A DNA stretch of 64,000 nucleotides from [Clostridium] saccharolyticum WM1 (GCF_000144625.1 NC_014376.1:2604001-2668000), one strand, 5' to 3'. Positions 24,108 through 34,379 are shown, counted from the first letter of the stretch. Translations and numbers: made by a program. The notes: generated by a model not told the origin, from the sequence alone.

Positions 24108-24761
24108 TTATACAAAAACATGTTGAATCTCACTGGGATTGCTGATGATGTACTTGGGTTGAAACGCCTCCAGCTCCGCTCTGTCACGAAACCCCCAGGT
24201 CACAGCCACCGTATCCATTCCGGCATTGATGCCTGTCTTCATATCCGTGTTGGTATCTCCAAAATAAAGGCACTGGGAAGGGTTTGCATGAAAGTGATCT
24301 GCTGCCATAAAGGCACCTGATGGGTCTGGTTTGCATTTTACTCCATTGCCTTCCCCTATGATCAGATCAAAAAATCCCCTGCCGAATACAGCTTCCACAC
24401 ACTCCACGGCACGTTCATGGCCTTTGTTGGTCAACACTCCGATCTTTATTCCTTTATCTTTAAGAAATTGTAAAAGCTCTGGCATCCCCTCATATGGCTC
24501 TACCATGTAAAGGCAGTTTTTCTCAAACGTTTTTTCATAAAATGCAAGGGCCTCCCGGAAATGGGTCAGTTCATCGTCTCCCGAGTAAATAAGGGCCCGT
24601 TCTACCAGCTTTTTAAAGCCATCACCAACAAATTTCTTAGTGTGAGCCACATCGATAGGCCCATAGCCAAAATGCTCCATGGTCAGGCTGATACTGTAAG
24701 CCAGGGAATGAATGGTATTGATAAGGGTCCCATCCAGATCAAATAAACAGCATTTATACAT
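24108..24761 (-). CDS. HAD-family phosphatase (phosphoglycolate phosphatase-like)
   Basis: A 217-residue HAD hydrolase of subfamily IA. Motif I is FDLDGTLINT (residues 6-15) with the nucleophilic Asp and its partner; motif II is VLTNKG near 108; motif III Lys lies in KCKPDP near 150; motif IV GDTNTDM near 170. A helical cap of about 65 residues follows motif I. The closest functional class is phosphoglycolate phosphatase or pyrophosphatase PpaX, but substrate cannot be told. Start ATG 24761 has GGAG six bases before it. Confidence 0.85.
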   Translation of the reverse strand: MYKCCLFDLDGTLINTIHSLAYSISLTMEHFGYGPIDVAHTKKFVGDGFKKLVERALIYSGDDELTHFREALAFYEKTFEKNCLYMVEPYEGMPELLQFLKDKGIKIGVLTNKGHERAVECVEAVFGRGFFDLIIGEGNGVKCKPDPSGAFMAADHFHANPSQCLYFGDTNTDMKTGINAGMDTVAVTWGFRDRAELEAFQPKYIISNPSEIQHVFV

Positions 24762-24975
24762 GATTTTCTCCTTCCTGTTCTCTTTCCGCCTTAACCCCTG
24801 CATTTTTTAAGAAGATAATAAGGGGTTTTCGATGATTCCATCCTGCTTCTTAAGATTATAGAACAGAACCGTACAAAAATCTACCCCTCCATGCAATCCC
24901 TGGCAGCATCAACAAGTCTTTGTTTTTCATCAGAAACATTGCCGATGCAAAACATACGGGAGCCCTTTCAGCCCC

Positions 24976-26892
24976 TTATTCTGTTTCCAGATTCTTCTTT
25001 AACGCCGCCAATATAACACAGCCTGCGGCAGAGCCGATGACAATAGCCAGTAAGTATCCCAATGGATTTCCAATGGTTGGAAGGACGAAGATTCCTCCAT
25101 GAGGTGCCCGAAGGGTACATCCAAGAGCCATCGAAAGTCCGCCAGCTACTGCAGAACCTGCAATACAGGAAGGAATGACACGGAGGGGGTCAGCAGCCGC
25201 AAAAGGAATCGCACCCTCGGAAATAAAGGAAAGTCCCATAATGTAGTTCACCAGACCTGACTGGCGCTCCTTATCCGTGAATTTCTTCTTGAAAAATGTG
25301 GTACAGAGAGCCACGGCAATGGGAGGAACCATACCGCCTGCCATAACTGCCGCCATAATATCAAAATTACCTTCAGCCAACTGGGCTGTTCCAAACACAT
25401 AAGCAGCCTTGTTTACAGGACCGCCCATGTCCACGGACATCATGCCTCCTACAACAGCACCCAGAATGATTTTGCTGGTACCTCCCATACCATTTAACAA
25501 GCCTGTGAGTCCATCGTTAATGGCGCCTACAAAAGGATTGATAAAGGTGGTTACAACAGCTACAAGGAAAATACCGACCAACGGATACAATAGGACAGGC
25601 TTAATGCCCTCCAGGGACTTTGGCAGCCTGCTGAATGCCTTTTTAAGCATGATTACAATGTAACCGCCGATAAAACCTGCCAGCAAGGCACCAAGAAAAC
25701 CGGAGTTTACGCTTCCTCCAGCCGGATTTGCAAAGGTCGCTCCCATTTTAGCAATCAATCCGCCCACAAATCCTACGGCCAGACCGGGACGGTCTGCAAT
25801 ACTCATGGCAATGTATCCGGCCAGGACCGGGAGCATCATGCCAAAGGCCTGCTCCCCAATGGTCTTTAAGTATGCTGCCAAAGGCGTGTTTTTACCAAAA
25901 TTGGAAGGATCAATGGAATAATCGTCAAACAGGAAAGCAAGGGCGATCAAAATTCCGCCGCCGATTACGAAAGGAAGCATGTGGGAAACACCGTTCATCA
26001 AATGCTTATAAATGGATCGGCCGACATGTTCCTGATCACCGTTTTCTGATGAGGAGGCGGATCCTGAATGATGGTAAAAAGGAGTCTCAGGGCTTACCGC
26101 TCTTTTGATTAAGTCTTCTCCTTTTTGGATCCCCTCCGTAACAGTGGCCATGACCACCCGTTTACCGTCAAAACGGGCCATATCCACCTTTTTATCCGCA
26201 GCTATGATGATTCCTTCCGCGCCAGCGATCTCCTCTTTGGTCAGGGCATTGCCAACTCCTTCCGCTCCGTTTGTCTCCGCCTTAAGAGTTATCCCCAGCC
26301 TTTTTCCCTGCTGTTCTAAGTTTTCTGCCGCCATAAAGGTATGGGCGATTCCCGTAGGACAGGCAGTCACCGCCAGAACCCGGTATCTGCTTTGGGCCTT
26401 AGCTCCGCCTTCGGCTTCCTTTTTCTTCTGATACCGCTCTGACTCCTTATCGTCTATCAGCTGTAAAAATTCTTCCTTTGATTTGGCTTTCAATAAATCG
26501 TTCTTAAAATCCGGATCCATAAGAAGAGTGGAAAGTCTGGATAATGCCTCCAGATGAACATCTGCCTCTCCCTCGGGAGCTGCAATCATGAATATCAGAT
26601 GGGCGAATGAACCGTCAAAAGCCTCGTAATCCACTCCATCAGGCACTACCATGGCAGAAAGGCCCGGCTCCTTCACGGCTGCCGCCTTTGCATGGGGAAT
26701 GGCGATCCCATCGCCTACTGCCGTGCTTCCCAGAGCTTCCCTTGCCAGGATTCCTTCCTTATATCCTGCCGTATCCTTAAGCCTTCCTCCGGCTTCCATT
26801 AAGCCTACCAGTCTGTCAATGGCCTCTTCCTTGCTGGAAACTTTTACCCCCAGCTCAATGCTTTCCTTTTTCAACAGCTCTGTAATTCTCAT
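24976..26892 (-). CDS. fruA: Fructose PTS permease, IIABC fusion
   Basis: A 638-residue transporter that imports and phosphorylates fructose to fructose 1-phosphate. Domain order is IIA (1-145, active His in IPHAKA near 64), IIB (170-265, active Cys in VTACPTGIAHT) and IIC (295-638, about ten helices). The IIC segment has the expected FISEGAIPFAAADPLRVIP motif. Start is ATG 26892, overlapping the fruK stop as TGATG with GGAGGGG upstream. Encoded directly after fruK and read from its promoter, the standard fruK-fruA arrangement; the usual DeoR-type FruR gene is not present here. Confidence 0.95.
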   Translation of the reverse strand: MRITELLKKESIELGVKVSSKEEAIDRLVGLMEAGGRLKDTAGYKEGILAREALGSTAVGDGIAIPHAKAAAVKEPGLSAMVVPDGVDYEAFDGSFAHLIFMIAAPEGEADVHLEALSRLSTLLMDPDFKNDLLKAKSKEEFLQLIDDKESERYQKKKEAEGGAKAQSRYRVLAVTACPTGIAHTFMAAENLEQQGKRLGITLKAETNGAEGVGNALTKEEIAGAEGIIIAADKKVDMARFDGKRVVMATVTEGIQKGEDLIKRAVSPETPFYHHSGSASSSENGDQEHVGRSIYKHLMNGVSHMLPFVIGGGILIALAFLFDDYSIDPSNFGKNTPLAAYLKTIGEQAFGMMLPVLAGYIAMSIADRPGLAVGFVGGLIAKMGATFANPAGGSVNSGFLGALLAGFIGGYIVIMLKKAFSRLPKSLEGIKPVLLYPLVGIFLVAVVTTFINPFVGAINDGLTGLLNGMGGTSKIILGAVVGGMMSVDMGGPVNKAAYVFGTAQLAEGNFDIMAAVMAGGMVPPIAVALCTTFFKKKFTDKERQSGLVNYIMGLSFISEGAIPFAAADPLRVIPSCIAGSAVAGGLSMALGCTLRAPHGGIFVLPTIGNPLGYLLAIVIGSAAGCVILAALKKNLETE

Positions 26893-27809
26893 CAATACCC
26901 CTCCTTTGACAATTCTTCGTACAGCTTCATAATATCCTCCTTGCCTGCAAGCCCCTCAGAAAAGGCGCTGGCACTTCCAGCCGCGCTTCCAAGACGCAGT
27001 GCATGCTCAAAGCTGCCGTTTTCCAGATAACCGGCTATAAATCCTGCCACCATAGAATCTCCTGCTCCTACAGAATTCTTTACCGTTCCCTTTGGCACTC
27101 CCATCCGGAACACTTCTCCTGCTTCGGTAATCAGGATGGCTCCGTCTCCTGCCATGGAGATCAGCACATTTCTGGCTCCCTTTTTCTGAAGGCGCTTCCC
27201 ATAGTCTATGATCTCTTCCGGGCTATGAAGAGTTACACCAAACATTTCACCTAACTCATGATTATTCGGCTTAATGAGGAAGGGATGATAAGGAAGTACA
27301 TTAATAAGCAGATCCTTTGTTGCATCTACCACGATCCCCACTCCCCTCCCGTCCAGAGACTCCATGATCCGCTCATAGATATTATCATCAATGGATTTTG
27401 GTATACTGCCGGATAAAACCAGCATATCTCCTTCAGTTAAATGGTTCAGTTTTTCAAAAAGCTGCTTTACGTCATCCCCGGCTATTTCTGGTCCCATGCC
27501 ATTGATCTCTGTCTCTTCCCGGGATTTAAGCTTTACATTAATTCTGGACAAGCCTTTTTTAACACGGATAAAGTCCGTTTGAAACCCAAGGCCTTTTACT
27601 CCCCGTTCGATCTCTTCTCCGGTAAATCCTGCCACAAAGCCAAGTGCGGTATTCTCATACCCCAAAGCCCATAAAACTGCAGATACGTTTAGTCCTTTTC
27701 CCCCATAATAGATATTTTCCTGCTCCGTTCTATTGACTGCTCCCAGTGCGAAGTGATCTACCCTTATGACATAATCCAAGGCCGGATTAAATGTTACGGT
27801 GTAAATCAT
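26892..27809 (-). CDS. fruK: 1-Phosphofructokinase
   Basis: A 305-residue PfkB-family kinase converting fructose 1-phosphate to fructose 1,6-bisphosphate. The N-terminal TVTFNPALDYVIRV and the glycine pair in YYGGKGLNVSAVL are PfkB signature 1; signature 2 with the catalytic Asp is VKNSVGAGDSMVAGF near 250. The substrate pairs with the FruA product encoded next. ATG 27809 is preceded by AAGGAGAGG. The promoter region upstream contains a sigma-A promoter and an inverted repeat. Confidence 0.95.
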   Translation of the reverse strand: MIYTVTFNPALDYVIRVDHFALGAVNRTEQENIYYGGKGLNVSAVLWALGYENTALGFVAGFTGEEIERGVKGLGFQTDFIRVKKGLSRINVKLKSREETEINGMGPEIAGDDVKQLFEKLNHLTEGDMLVLSGSIPKSIDDNIYERIMESLDGRGVGIVVDATKDLLINVLPYHPFLIKPNNHELGEMFGVTLHSPEEIIDYGKRLQKKGARNVLISMAGDGAILITEAGEVFRMGVPKGTVKNSVGAGDSMVAGFIAGYLENGSFEHALRLGSAAGSASAFSEGLAGKEDIMKLYEELSKEGY

Positions 27810-27858
27810 ATGTCACCTCTCCTTTTATATATAAAATTTAATTTCATCCTTCATCTAT

Positions 27859-27925
27859 AATATAATACGATTGTTTTATTTCGTCAATATCTTTCTATAA
27901 GAAATGTTATTTCATAAAACATTTC
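27859..27925 (-). promoter_or_regulatory. fruK-fruA promoter with upstream inverted repeat
   Basis: Minus strand TTGACG (27887-27882), 17-base spacer, TATATT (27864-27859). Immediately upstream of the -35 is a perfect inverted repeat GAAATGTT/AACATTTC (27901-27908 with 27918-27925) with a nine-base spacer. Its position before the -35 fits an activator or upstream operator. The half-site TTATTTCAT within it also occurs in the palindrome before the RpiR gene (31414). Confidence 0.6.
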
Positions 27926-28072
27926 AGGATTTTGCACAAATTTATTTGATTAGGGATAAGAAAAAAACCGTTTTTTTATGCTGATTGTCTTTTTGAGTAT
28001 TCCCTGATCTCGTTTAAAGTATTTATCCTTCTCCTTTCCTGTCTGTTTTCCGCTCATCCCAATCTCCTACAC
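27926..28072. other. Intergenic segment without recognised gene
   Basis: Part of the 335-base gap between fruK and the chemoreceptor. Apart from the fruK promoter on one side and the terminator on the other, it holds only a small A7-CCG-T7 hairpin near 27962-27978. No reading frame with a ribosome binding site was seen. Confidence 0.5.
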
Positions 28073-28118
28073 AAAAAAGCAGGTTTACATTGTCAACATA
28101 ACATTGTGTAAACCTGCT
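28073..28118 (-). terminator. Terminator after the chemoreceptor gene
   Basis: A perfect 12-base stem (28078-28089 with 28107-28118) and 17-base loop, followed on the minus strand by TTTTTG. It lies 26 bases after the stop at 28145. Confidence 0.9.
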
Positions 28119-28144
28119 GTCCATGGACCCTCTATGAGATTTGA

Positions 28145-30220
28145 TTAGTGATACTTTTTCTTAATTGTATATCTGGCAATCAGTACTTTAAGCAGCTGAG
28201 CCTGTGATGATAATTCCTGACTGGTCGCGGCGCTTTCCTCAGCAATCGCTGCATTGTTCTGAACAATATTGGAAATCTGTTCAATGCCTGCGGTGACTTC
28301 TTCTAAAGATGAAAACTGTACATCAGTCTTTTCTGAAATTTCAGCAATATCTGAAATGATTTCTCTCGCTCCTGTTATAACCTCCTCAAGGGAAGACGCT
28401 GTGATCTCCGCAAATCTGGCACCCTCCTGTACGGAACGAAGAGAACTTTCTATTAAAACCGTAGTATTCTTGGCTGCTTCTGCACTTTTTGATGCAAGAT
28501 TTCTGACTTCATCAGCAACAACTGCAAATCCCTTTCCTGCCTCTCCGGCTCTGGCAGCTTCAACAGCCGCATTAAGTGCCAGTATATTTGTCTGGAATGC
28601 AATATCTTCAATTGTCTTTATAATATTTTCAATCTGGCCTGAGGTTTCCGTTATGTCAGCCATAGATTTAACCAGCTCATTCATCTGTTTATTGCTGTTT
28701 TCCAATTCAGTACCTACTGCCTCTGCCTTATCATTGGCATTATTTGCGTGCATTGCACTATCCCTGACCTGGCCGGTAATTTCCATAATTTTTGCAGAAA
28801 GCTCTTCTACCGAACTTGCCTGTTCCATGGCACCCTGACTCATAGACTGGGAACCGTCAGCAAACTGCCGGGCACCGGCTGCCACCTGATCTGCAGCTAT
28901 CTGCATATCGTTAAAGGTACCATTGAATGAATCCAAAATTCGGGTCAAATCAAGCTTTATTCTGTTAAAATCTCCTATATAATCTTTTTCAATGGATATA
29001 TTCAGATTACCTGAAGCTACCTGTTTAAGCACCTCCGAAATTTCATTGATATAGCCTCCTAATATTTCCGAAGTTTCCATAAAAATGTTAGCCAGCAATC
29101 CTAATTCATCATTTTTATAAGCGGCGGTCCCATTGTCACGGGAAAGATCACCGTTTCTCATCTTTTCTGCCAGACCCATGACAGAATCCACCGGAGCAAG
29201 CCCTTTCTTCAATGCCATAACACTAACCAATATCAGTACAGCTAATCCAAGGAATCCAATACCTGATAATGCCATAGTAATCTTTGCTACAGAACTCATA
29301 GCCTCACTTTCATTTACCGCAAAGGCACTTGACCAGTTAACATCCGTCCCATCTAAATGAAGCGCTTTATGAATAACCAATGCAGTTTTATCATGAGAAT
29401 AAGAATTTTTTATTTTTCGTGTTACCGATTCCCCCCTTGCAACTGCCTTTCCAATCACCTCATAATCGGAAACAGACCGGGGTATGCTGCCAACGATTCC
29501 CTGGTCTGCGGTGTGGGCCAGGCAAGTCCCGTTGCTTGTAACAATATAGCTGTATGAAGTCTTATATCCACCGTCTGCATAGCTTAATCCTGCAATACTG
29601 GACACATCGATATCGCAGTTTGCTACCCCTAAAAATTCACCATCTTCATTTACAATAGGACTGCTTAATGTAATCAGCCAAACGTTTTCACCGGTAGAAA
29701 GCCGGTACTCATACGGCTCTGTAACATGAATCGATAAATTCTTCTTTGCAGGCAGATAATAATCTTCCTTTCCATATGTAGCATAGTCATTTAAAACATC
29801 AAGCCCTGTACCCGAGCCGTCACGGAAAACATAGTAAGAAAGTCCGCCGGGCGTATCCGGCATGAATTTGTCAGGTTCAAAGGCATAATAGGCTGAAAAT
29901 ATCTTATTATTCTTTAATACCCCTTGCAAAGATTTTACCAGCATTTTATTTGCTTCTTCCCTGTTAAGAGTTTGATATCTCTGTACTTCTAATGACAGCG
30001 CCTGGGAAAATACGAGCATACTCTCCAGGTATGACGATACTTCTTTGGCGTTTTCTTCTGCAATATAATTCAGTTCTTTCTCCGTCATTTTAGTTACGGT
30101 AGTACTTGTTAGCAGACTTAAACAGGAGCACATTGCAATCATAACAATCAGGATTATGGCTGCCATAGTAATTGGGATTTTTACTGAAAGTCTGTTTTTC
30201 CATGGTATTTTATTCTTCAT
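28145..30220 (-). CDS. Methyl-accepting chemotaxis protein with Cache sensor
   Basis: A 691-residue receptor. TM1 (about residues 14-38) and TM2 (about 310-335) enclose a dCache-type extracellular domain of around 270 residues, including a [17 protein letters not shown] segment. A HAMP domain follows ([14 protein letters not shown]), then a long coiled signalling domain. The hairpin tip is [24 protein letters not shown] with [15 protein letters not shown] close behind, strictly conserved in MCPs. Start ATG 30220 has AGGGGG six bases upstream. It is a stand-alone gene; no che genes adjoin. The ligand is unknown, though dCache domains often bind amino acids or organic acids. Confidence 0.95.
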   Translation of the reverse strand: MKNKIPWKNRLSVKIPITMAAIILIVMIAMCSCLSLLTSTTVTKMTEKELNYIAEENAKEVSSYLESMLVFSQALSLEVQRYQTLNREEANKMLVKSLQGVLKNNKIFSAYYAFEPDKFMPDTPGGLSYYVFRDGSGTGLDVLNDYATYGKEDYYLPAKKNLSIHVTEPYEYRLSTGENVWLITLSSPIVNEDGEFLGVANCDIDVSSIAGLSYADGGYKTSYSYIVTSNGTCLAHTADQGIVGSIPRSVSDYEVIGKAVARGESVTRKIKNSYSHDKTALVIHKALHLDGTDVNWSSAFAVNESEAMSSVAKITMALSGIGFLGLAVLILVSVMALKKGLAPVDSVMGLAEKMRNGDLSRDNGTAAYKNDELGLLANIFMETSEILGGYINEISEVLKQVASGNLNISIEKDYIGDFNRIKLDLTRILDSFNGTFNDMQIAADQVAAGARQFADGSQSMSQGAMEQASSVEELSAKIMEITGQVRDSAMHANNANDKAEAVGTELENSNKQMNELVKSMADITETSGQIENIIKTIEDIAFQTNILALNAAVEAARAGEAGKGFAVVADEVRNLASKSAEAAKNTTVLIESSLRSVQEGARFAEITASSLEEVITGAREIISDIAEISEKTDVQFSSLEEVTAGIEQISNIVQNNAAIAEESAATSQELSSQAQLLKVLIARYTIKKKYH

Positions 30221-30446
30221 ATTAATCCCCCTTATAATAATTATTTTCGGGCAGATGTTAAGCATCATGCCCATTGCTATTACTGGGTTTACTCACATCT
30301 TTTTCATAAATACCACTGATTTCTCCTTTATCTATCTATCGACTTAACGATGATCCTACATAAGTATTCCGTGATACATTAAAATTCCAGGAAGATTGCA
30401 GAAAAGGCTGTATGGAAATGGACCCCGCTTATCATGAGGATCGGGC
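30221..30446. other. Intergenic segment upstream of the chemoreceptor
   Basis: About 225 bases without a supported gene. It should hold the chemoreceptor promoter, but I could not pick out a convincing -35/-10 pair. Confidence 0.4.
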
Positions 30447-30486
30447 AAAAAAAGCCGGTGCCAGGGTTTCCCTCCTGACACCGGTT
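30447..30486 (-). terminator. Terminator after the RpiR gene
   Basis: An 11-base stem with one wobble pair (arms around 30456-30466 and 30476-30486) followed on the minus strand by CTTTTTTTG. It lies 44 bases past the stop at 30530. Confidence 0.9.
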
Positions 30487-30529
30487 TGACTGCAGACTGA
30501 AGCGCCGGTTTGCCGGCTGTGGTGAAGGT

Positions 30530-31384
30530 TTATTTTTTATCATCGGAAATGGCAATCTCATGACGTCTGATACGGTCATGGGAATCCGGTCTGCTGACCG
30601 ATAAAAACAGATACAAAATTTCGATCACTGTGGTAGCGGACACTCTGGAAAAGCAAAACTCTCCCAAAAGGAGTTTTTCCCTGGTTGCCGTGGTAATGTG
30701 ATAGTCACAGACCTGGCCAAGAGGGGATGACGCGTTGTTGGTAATCGCAATGGTTGGCGTATGGTTCTCCTTGGCAACCGCCACCAGGGTCATCAACCGC
30801 TTGGAAAAGCCTGAATTGGATATGATGATAATAGCGTCCTCTTCCCTCAAATTGCAGGTATAAGCCATCTGCGTTTCCCATATGGAGCCGGATACGGCAG
30901 GTATCCCCAGTTGGTTGAACTTAAAGGAGCCATCCATTGCCACCGGTATGGTATTTCCAACAGCTACAAGCTGTATGGTTCTGGCACCTTCGATTACAGA
31001 AAGGATCCTGTTTAACTCATCCGGGTCCATCATGGATATGGTCTGGGTCAGTTCCGCCACCTTATTGGCCAAAATATTCTGAAGGGACTGGCCAATATTA
31101 TCCCGGCTGATGTCATTGGAGACTTCAATGGAATTCCCCCTTTCCTCAGCCACTTCCTTTGCCAGATTGATTTTCAGATGATGAAATCCGTTAAAACCGC
31201 ATCTTCTGCAGAATCTGGACACGGTGGCATCGCTGGTTCCGCTTGCCAGGGCCAGCTCCGCCACTGTCATATCAATGATTTCACTTTTATGAGCCAGAAT
31301 ATAATCCGCAATTTTCTTTTCTGCTTCAAAAAACGAATCATAGGATGAGCAGAGAACCCCGGATACGCTTATATTTTCCTGCAT
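30530..31384 (-). CDS. MurR/RpiR-family transcriptional regulator
   Basis: A 284-residue sugar-phosphate-responsive regulator. An N-terminal HTH_6 domain (residues 1-80) includes ELALASGTSDATVSRFCRRCGFNGFHHLK. A SIS domain (about 125-255) follows with VAVGNTIPVAMDG and IIISNSGFSKRLM, the phosphosugar-binding loops. Start ATG 31384. It is monocistronic with a terminator behind and a palindrome covering its own -10, suggesting autoregulation. The effector cannot be deduced; the adjacent genes are unrelated to a single sugar pathway. Confidence 0.92.
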   Translation of the reverse strand: MQENISVSGVLCSSYDSFFEAEKKIADYILAHKSEIIDMTVAELALASGTSDATVSRFCRRCGFNGFHHLKINLAKEVAEERGNSIEVSNDISRDNIGQSLQNILANKVAELTQTISMMDPDELNRILSVIEGARTIQLVAVGNTIPVAMDGSFKFNQLGIPAVSGSIWETQMAYTCNLREEDAIIIISNSGFSKRLMTLVAVAKENHTPTIAITNNASSPLGQVCDYHITTATREKLLLGEFCFSRVSATTVIEILYLFLSVSRPDSHDRIRRHEIAISDDKK

Positions 31385-31413
31385 AAACCATCTACCTCGA
31401 ACTTTACGTAATA

Positions 31414-31453
31414 TTATTTCATCATTATATCATGACATGAAATAAAATGTAAA
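31414..31453 (-). promoter_or_regulatory. RpiR gene promoter overlapped by a palindrome
   Basis: Minus strand TTTACA (31453-31448), 18 bases, TATAAT (31429-31424). A perfect nine-base inverted repeat TTATTTCAT/ATGAAATAA (31414-31422 with 31437-31445) straddles the -10, a likely autoregulatory operator. Confidence 0.6.
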
Positions 31454-31479
31454 GGGGCTGTCTGTTATTCCTGCCCTTA

Positions 31480-33036
31480 TTATTCTTTTATTTCAAGCTG
31501 GCATTCCCAAGTGTTGTGGTCATGCCCTGTGTCTTTCAGGATCTTGCCGATTTCAGCAAACATCCGGCTGTCCGGCAGATTCCTCTGCCATAAGCGGAAG
31601 GCTTCCTCTGACCGTACCTCGGTTCCGTCAACAGGGACACCTTCACAGTAGGCCCTGTTAATATCCCCATACAGCTCTGCCATCTTTACCACCTGTTCCT
31701 CCGGCAGATTTTTGATTTTGCCGGATACTTGGCTGCTGATCACTTCTGTGAGAAATTTCATCCCATATTCCTTAAAATTAAGAAGGTTTTCATCAGTAAT
31801 TCCCTCTTTCCTTGCCCAGCCTTCCACATCCATGGCCCTGGGGGTATAAACCAGCCTGCCATCCTCTGTCCACTGGAGAACGCCATAACGGCAGGGTGAA
31901 ATGGCAAAAGAATCTGCAACCACTTCACTAATATGATAGGCATCCTTACTCTCTCCAGGCTCCGGCTTATACTTTTTGGTCCTCTGCAAATGCAAGTGGC
32001 CGCTTATGTAAAGAGGAATCCGGTAAGATTCCAAAAGCGCAATGACATCCTGGCTGTTCTCAAGGGTACAGTCTTCAGGATAGAGGATGCTTTCCTTTAG
32101 CAGGTTATGGTGTGCAATGGGAATCACGGTTATCCCCTGCTTCCCTGCCTCCTCAAGCTGTGCTTTCATCCATCCCAGAGTCTCTTGTTTAATCCTGCCT
32201 CCCACCTTATTCAGAGGCTCATACTGAGCGGAATCAAGCATCAGAAGCCAGTTTTTTTCATCCAATTCATAAACGTAGCTTAAAGAATTCTCATCCCTGC
32301 TAATGGCCTGGTCATACCCAAACCGACGGTAGATATCATAAAATCCCTTGGGATCCACGATATCCGCCACTTCTTTTTCCTTACCGAAATAGGAAGCAGA
32401 AGCATAGTTGTTAATATCGTGATTTCCGGGAATGACCAGCACCTTAACTCCCTTTTCTTCCAGAATCTCAAGCTTCTGCGCCAAGGCTTCGTGACCTGCC
32501 TTTTCCCCGTTAAGGGTCAAGTCCCCGCTTAAGACCACAGCCGATGGCTTAAGCCCTTCCATCTCTGCTGTAAAAGCATCCATGAGCTTAGGAATGTAAT
32601 TGACCAGCTTTCCATCATCCCGTTTCTGCATCTCCTCAAAAGCCTCTCCATAATCCGTAAGCTCTGGAGAATAATAATGGACGTCAGAGGCAACTACGAC
32701 CACTGGAGGCTTGTATTCCTCTGTCTCTTCCGATGTCTCTTCCTCCACAGTCCGTCCCTTCCGCTTATTCTTAAACTCTCTCCTGGTTTCCGGCTCCGTT
32801 GCTTCGTCACTTGCCTCTGTCTCAGGATTTATAGGTTCTTTTTCACCGGTAGGTTCCTCTCGCTGCTGCTGATCTGAGCTTTCTTCAAAATGCTTGCCGG
32901 AGGTTTCCTCCCTGCTGCGTCTGGAGGTGTCCAGATGACCCACGATCATGACAATGCCAAGGCAAAGGAGAATCATAACCGTATAAATCAGGACCAGGAG
33001 CCAGTTCTTTTTTCTTCTGTTCATGTTGTTCCACAA
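31480..33036 (-). CDS. Membrane-anchored calcineurin-like metallophosphoesterase
   Basis: A 518-residue extracellular phosphoesterase. One N-terminal helix (about residues 14-33) is followed by a long Glu/Thr/Ser-rich linker (35-108) and a calcineurin-type catalytic domain: ASDVHYY (near 116), SGDLTLNG (near 172), IPGNHDINNY (near 203), IAHHN (near 300) and SGHLHLQ (near 340), the metal-binding set. A helical C-terminal domain (400-518) has no recognised function. Start could be TTG 33036 (AAAGGG close by) or ATG 33024; I give the longer. The substrate is unknown; similar proteins have been called cyclic-nucleotide or wall-teichoic phosphodiesterases. Confidence 0.85.
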   Translation of the reverse strand: MWNNMNRRKKNWLLVLIYTVMILLCLGIVMIVGHLDTSRRSREETSGKHFEESSDQQQREEPTGEKEPINPETEASDEATEPETRREFKNKRKGRTVEEETSEETEEYKPPVVVVASDVHYYSPELTDYGEAFEEMQKRDDGKLVNYIPKLMDAFTAEMEGLKPSAVVLSGDLTLNGEKAGHEALAQKLEILEEKGVKVLVIPGNHDINNYASASYFGKEKEVADIVDPKGFYDIYRRFGYDQAISRDENSLSYVYELDEKNWLLMLDSAQYEPLNKVGGRIKQETLGWMKAQLEEAGKQGITVIPIAHHNLLKESILYPEDCTLENSQDVIALLESYRIPLYISGHLHLQRTKKYKPEPGESKDAYHISEVVADSFAISPCRYGVLQWTEDGRLVYTPRAMDVEGWARKEGITDENLLNFKEYGMKFLTEVISSQVSGKIKNLPEEQVVKMAELYGDINRAYCEGVPVDGTEVRSEEAFRLWQRNLPDSRMFAEIGKILKDTGHDHNTWECQLEIKE

Positions 33037-33167
33037 AGATCCCTTTCCACTTCCTGTCAGTTTTATCCTATGGAATCATAACACGCTTTCCAAAATACGG
33101 CAACCTTTTCTCCTCTCCAAACCCACATTAATGTCCCGGCCAATGACCGTTATTGCCATGATGATGC

Positions 33168-33200
33168 AAAAATCCGCCCCTGTCTCAGGCAGGGCGGATT
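33168..33200 (-). terminator. Terminator after the CFA synthase gene
   Basis: Stem AATCCGCCC/GGGCGGATT with inner CTG/CAG pairs and one bulged base (33171-33200), followed on the minus strand by TTTG. It lies seven bases after the stop at 33207. Confidence 0.85.
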
Positions 33201-33206
33201 ATAAAA

Positions 33207-34379
33207 TTAATCATACCATCTTGTCATTGGAAGATGATTGTTTATTCCTTTGGACAAAAGGATCTGATGAAGGTCAATGACTCCGTTGTTAAATGTGGCG
33301 GCACAGGCACTTAAATATAAGTCCCACATTCTGGTAAACTCCGTTCCCATTTTCTCCTGGATCTCCAAACGGTGTTCATTAAAATTCTGTCCCCACAAAA
33401 GCAGGGTTCTGCAATAATGGCGGCGAAGGCTTTCCACGTCAAGGGTGTAAAACTGATGCTCGCTTAAAATATGAATCATTTCCCGCAGGCTTGGAATGGT
33501 GCCCCCCGGAAAAATATATTTTTTCATCCACGGATCTCCCGGATATTCCTTTAAGGCACTGATGTAATGGAGAAGGAATAATCCGCCTGGATTTAGGACA
33601 GCTTCCGCGTTTTTTACAAATAGACCGTAATTGTCTCTTCCCACATGCTCCACCATGCCCACGCTGACCACCCGGTCAAAGGCCCTGCCCCAGTTTTCCA
33701 GGTTCCGGTAATCCATCAATTCCACTGTCACCCTGCCTGTCAGGCCTTCTTCTTTAATCCGTTCCTCAAATATCTTTTTCTGCTCTTTGCTTAAGGTGAT
33801 TCCAACTCCCTGGACCCCATATTCTTTTGCAGCCCTGATCAGCAGATATCCCCAGCCGCAGCCGATATCCAGAAGGGTCATGTCTTTTTTCAGATAAAGC
33901 TTCTTCAAGATCCTTTCCACTTTGTTGTACTGGGCATCCGATAAGGTATCATTTTCCGTTTTAAAATAGCCGCAGGAATAGCTCATGGTATCATCAAGCC
34001 AAAGGCGGTAGAAATCATTACCGATATCATAATGGGATGTGACCTCCTTTTCCTGGTTTCGCCTGGACTGGGACGAATAAATCAGCTTCTTAAGCTTTAC
34101 CTGATCCATGGAAAACTTCCCCAACTGGCCCAAAAAGTGATCCAGTGCATGAAACAGATCCCCTTCAATCTCAAGATTCCCTTTCATGTAAGCCTCTCCC
34201 AGGGCCAGAGAAGTGCTGGTCAATAGTTCCCTGCCTTGGATGTCCTCTTTCAGGTTCACAATAAACGATGGGTTCCCCTGCCCGATGTGATATGTTTTTC
34301 CATGCATTTTTACGTCAAAGGGGTGCTGGTCAAATCTCTGAAGAAAGGAAATTAAAAAGTTGTCTGTCATGGTTTTCAT
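33207..34379 (-). CDS. cfa: Cyclopropane-fatty-acyl-phospholipid synthase
   Basis: A 390-residue SAM-dependent enzyme that adds a methylene bridge to unsaturated acyl chains in membrane phospholipids. The N-terminal lipid-binding part (about 1-100) precedes the SAM-binding core: SYSCGYFK near 135, LLDIGCGWGYLLIRAA near 165, and VSVGMVEHVGRDNY near 232 with the bicarbonate-binding Glu. The C-terminal FPGGTIPSL motif is present. Start ATG 34379 with GGAGG seven bases upstream. It is probably monocistronic. Confidence 0.94.
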   Translation of the reverse strand: MKTMTDNFLISFLQRFDQHPFDVKMHGKTYHIGQGNPSFIVNLKEDIQGRELLTSTSLALGEAYMKGNLEIEGDLFHALDHFLGQLGKFSMDQVKLKKLIYSSQSRRNQEKEVTSHYDIGNDFYRLWLDDTMSYSCGYFKTENDTLSDAQYNKVERILKKLYLKKDMTLLDIGCGWGYLLIRAAKEYGVQGVGITLSKEQKKIFEERIKEEGLTGRVTVELMDYRNLENWGRAFDRVVSVGMVEHVGRDNYGLFVKNAEAVLNPGGLFLLHYISALKEYPGDPWMKKYIFPGGTIPSLREMIHILSEHQFYTLDVESLRRHYCRTLLLWGQNFNEHRLEIQEKMGTEFTRMWDLYLSACAATFNNGVIDLHQILLSKGINNHLPMTRWYD

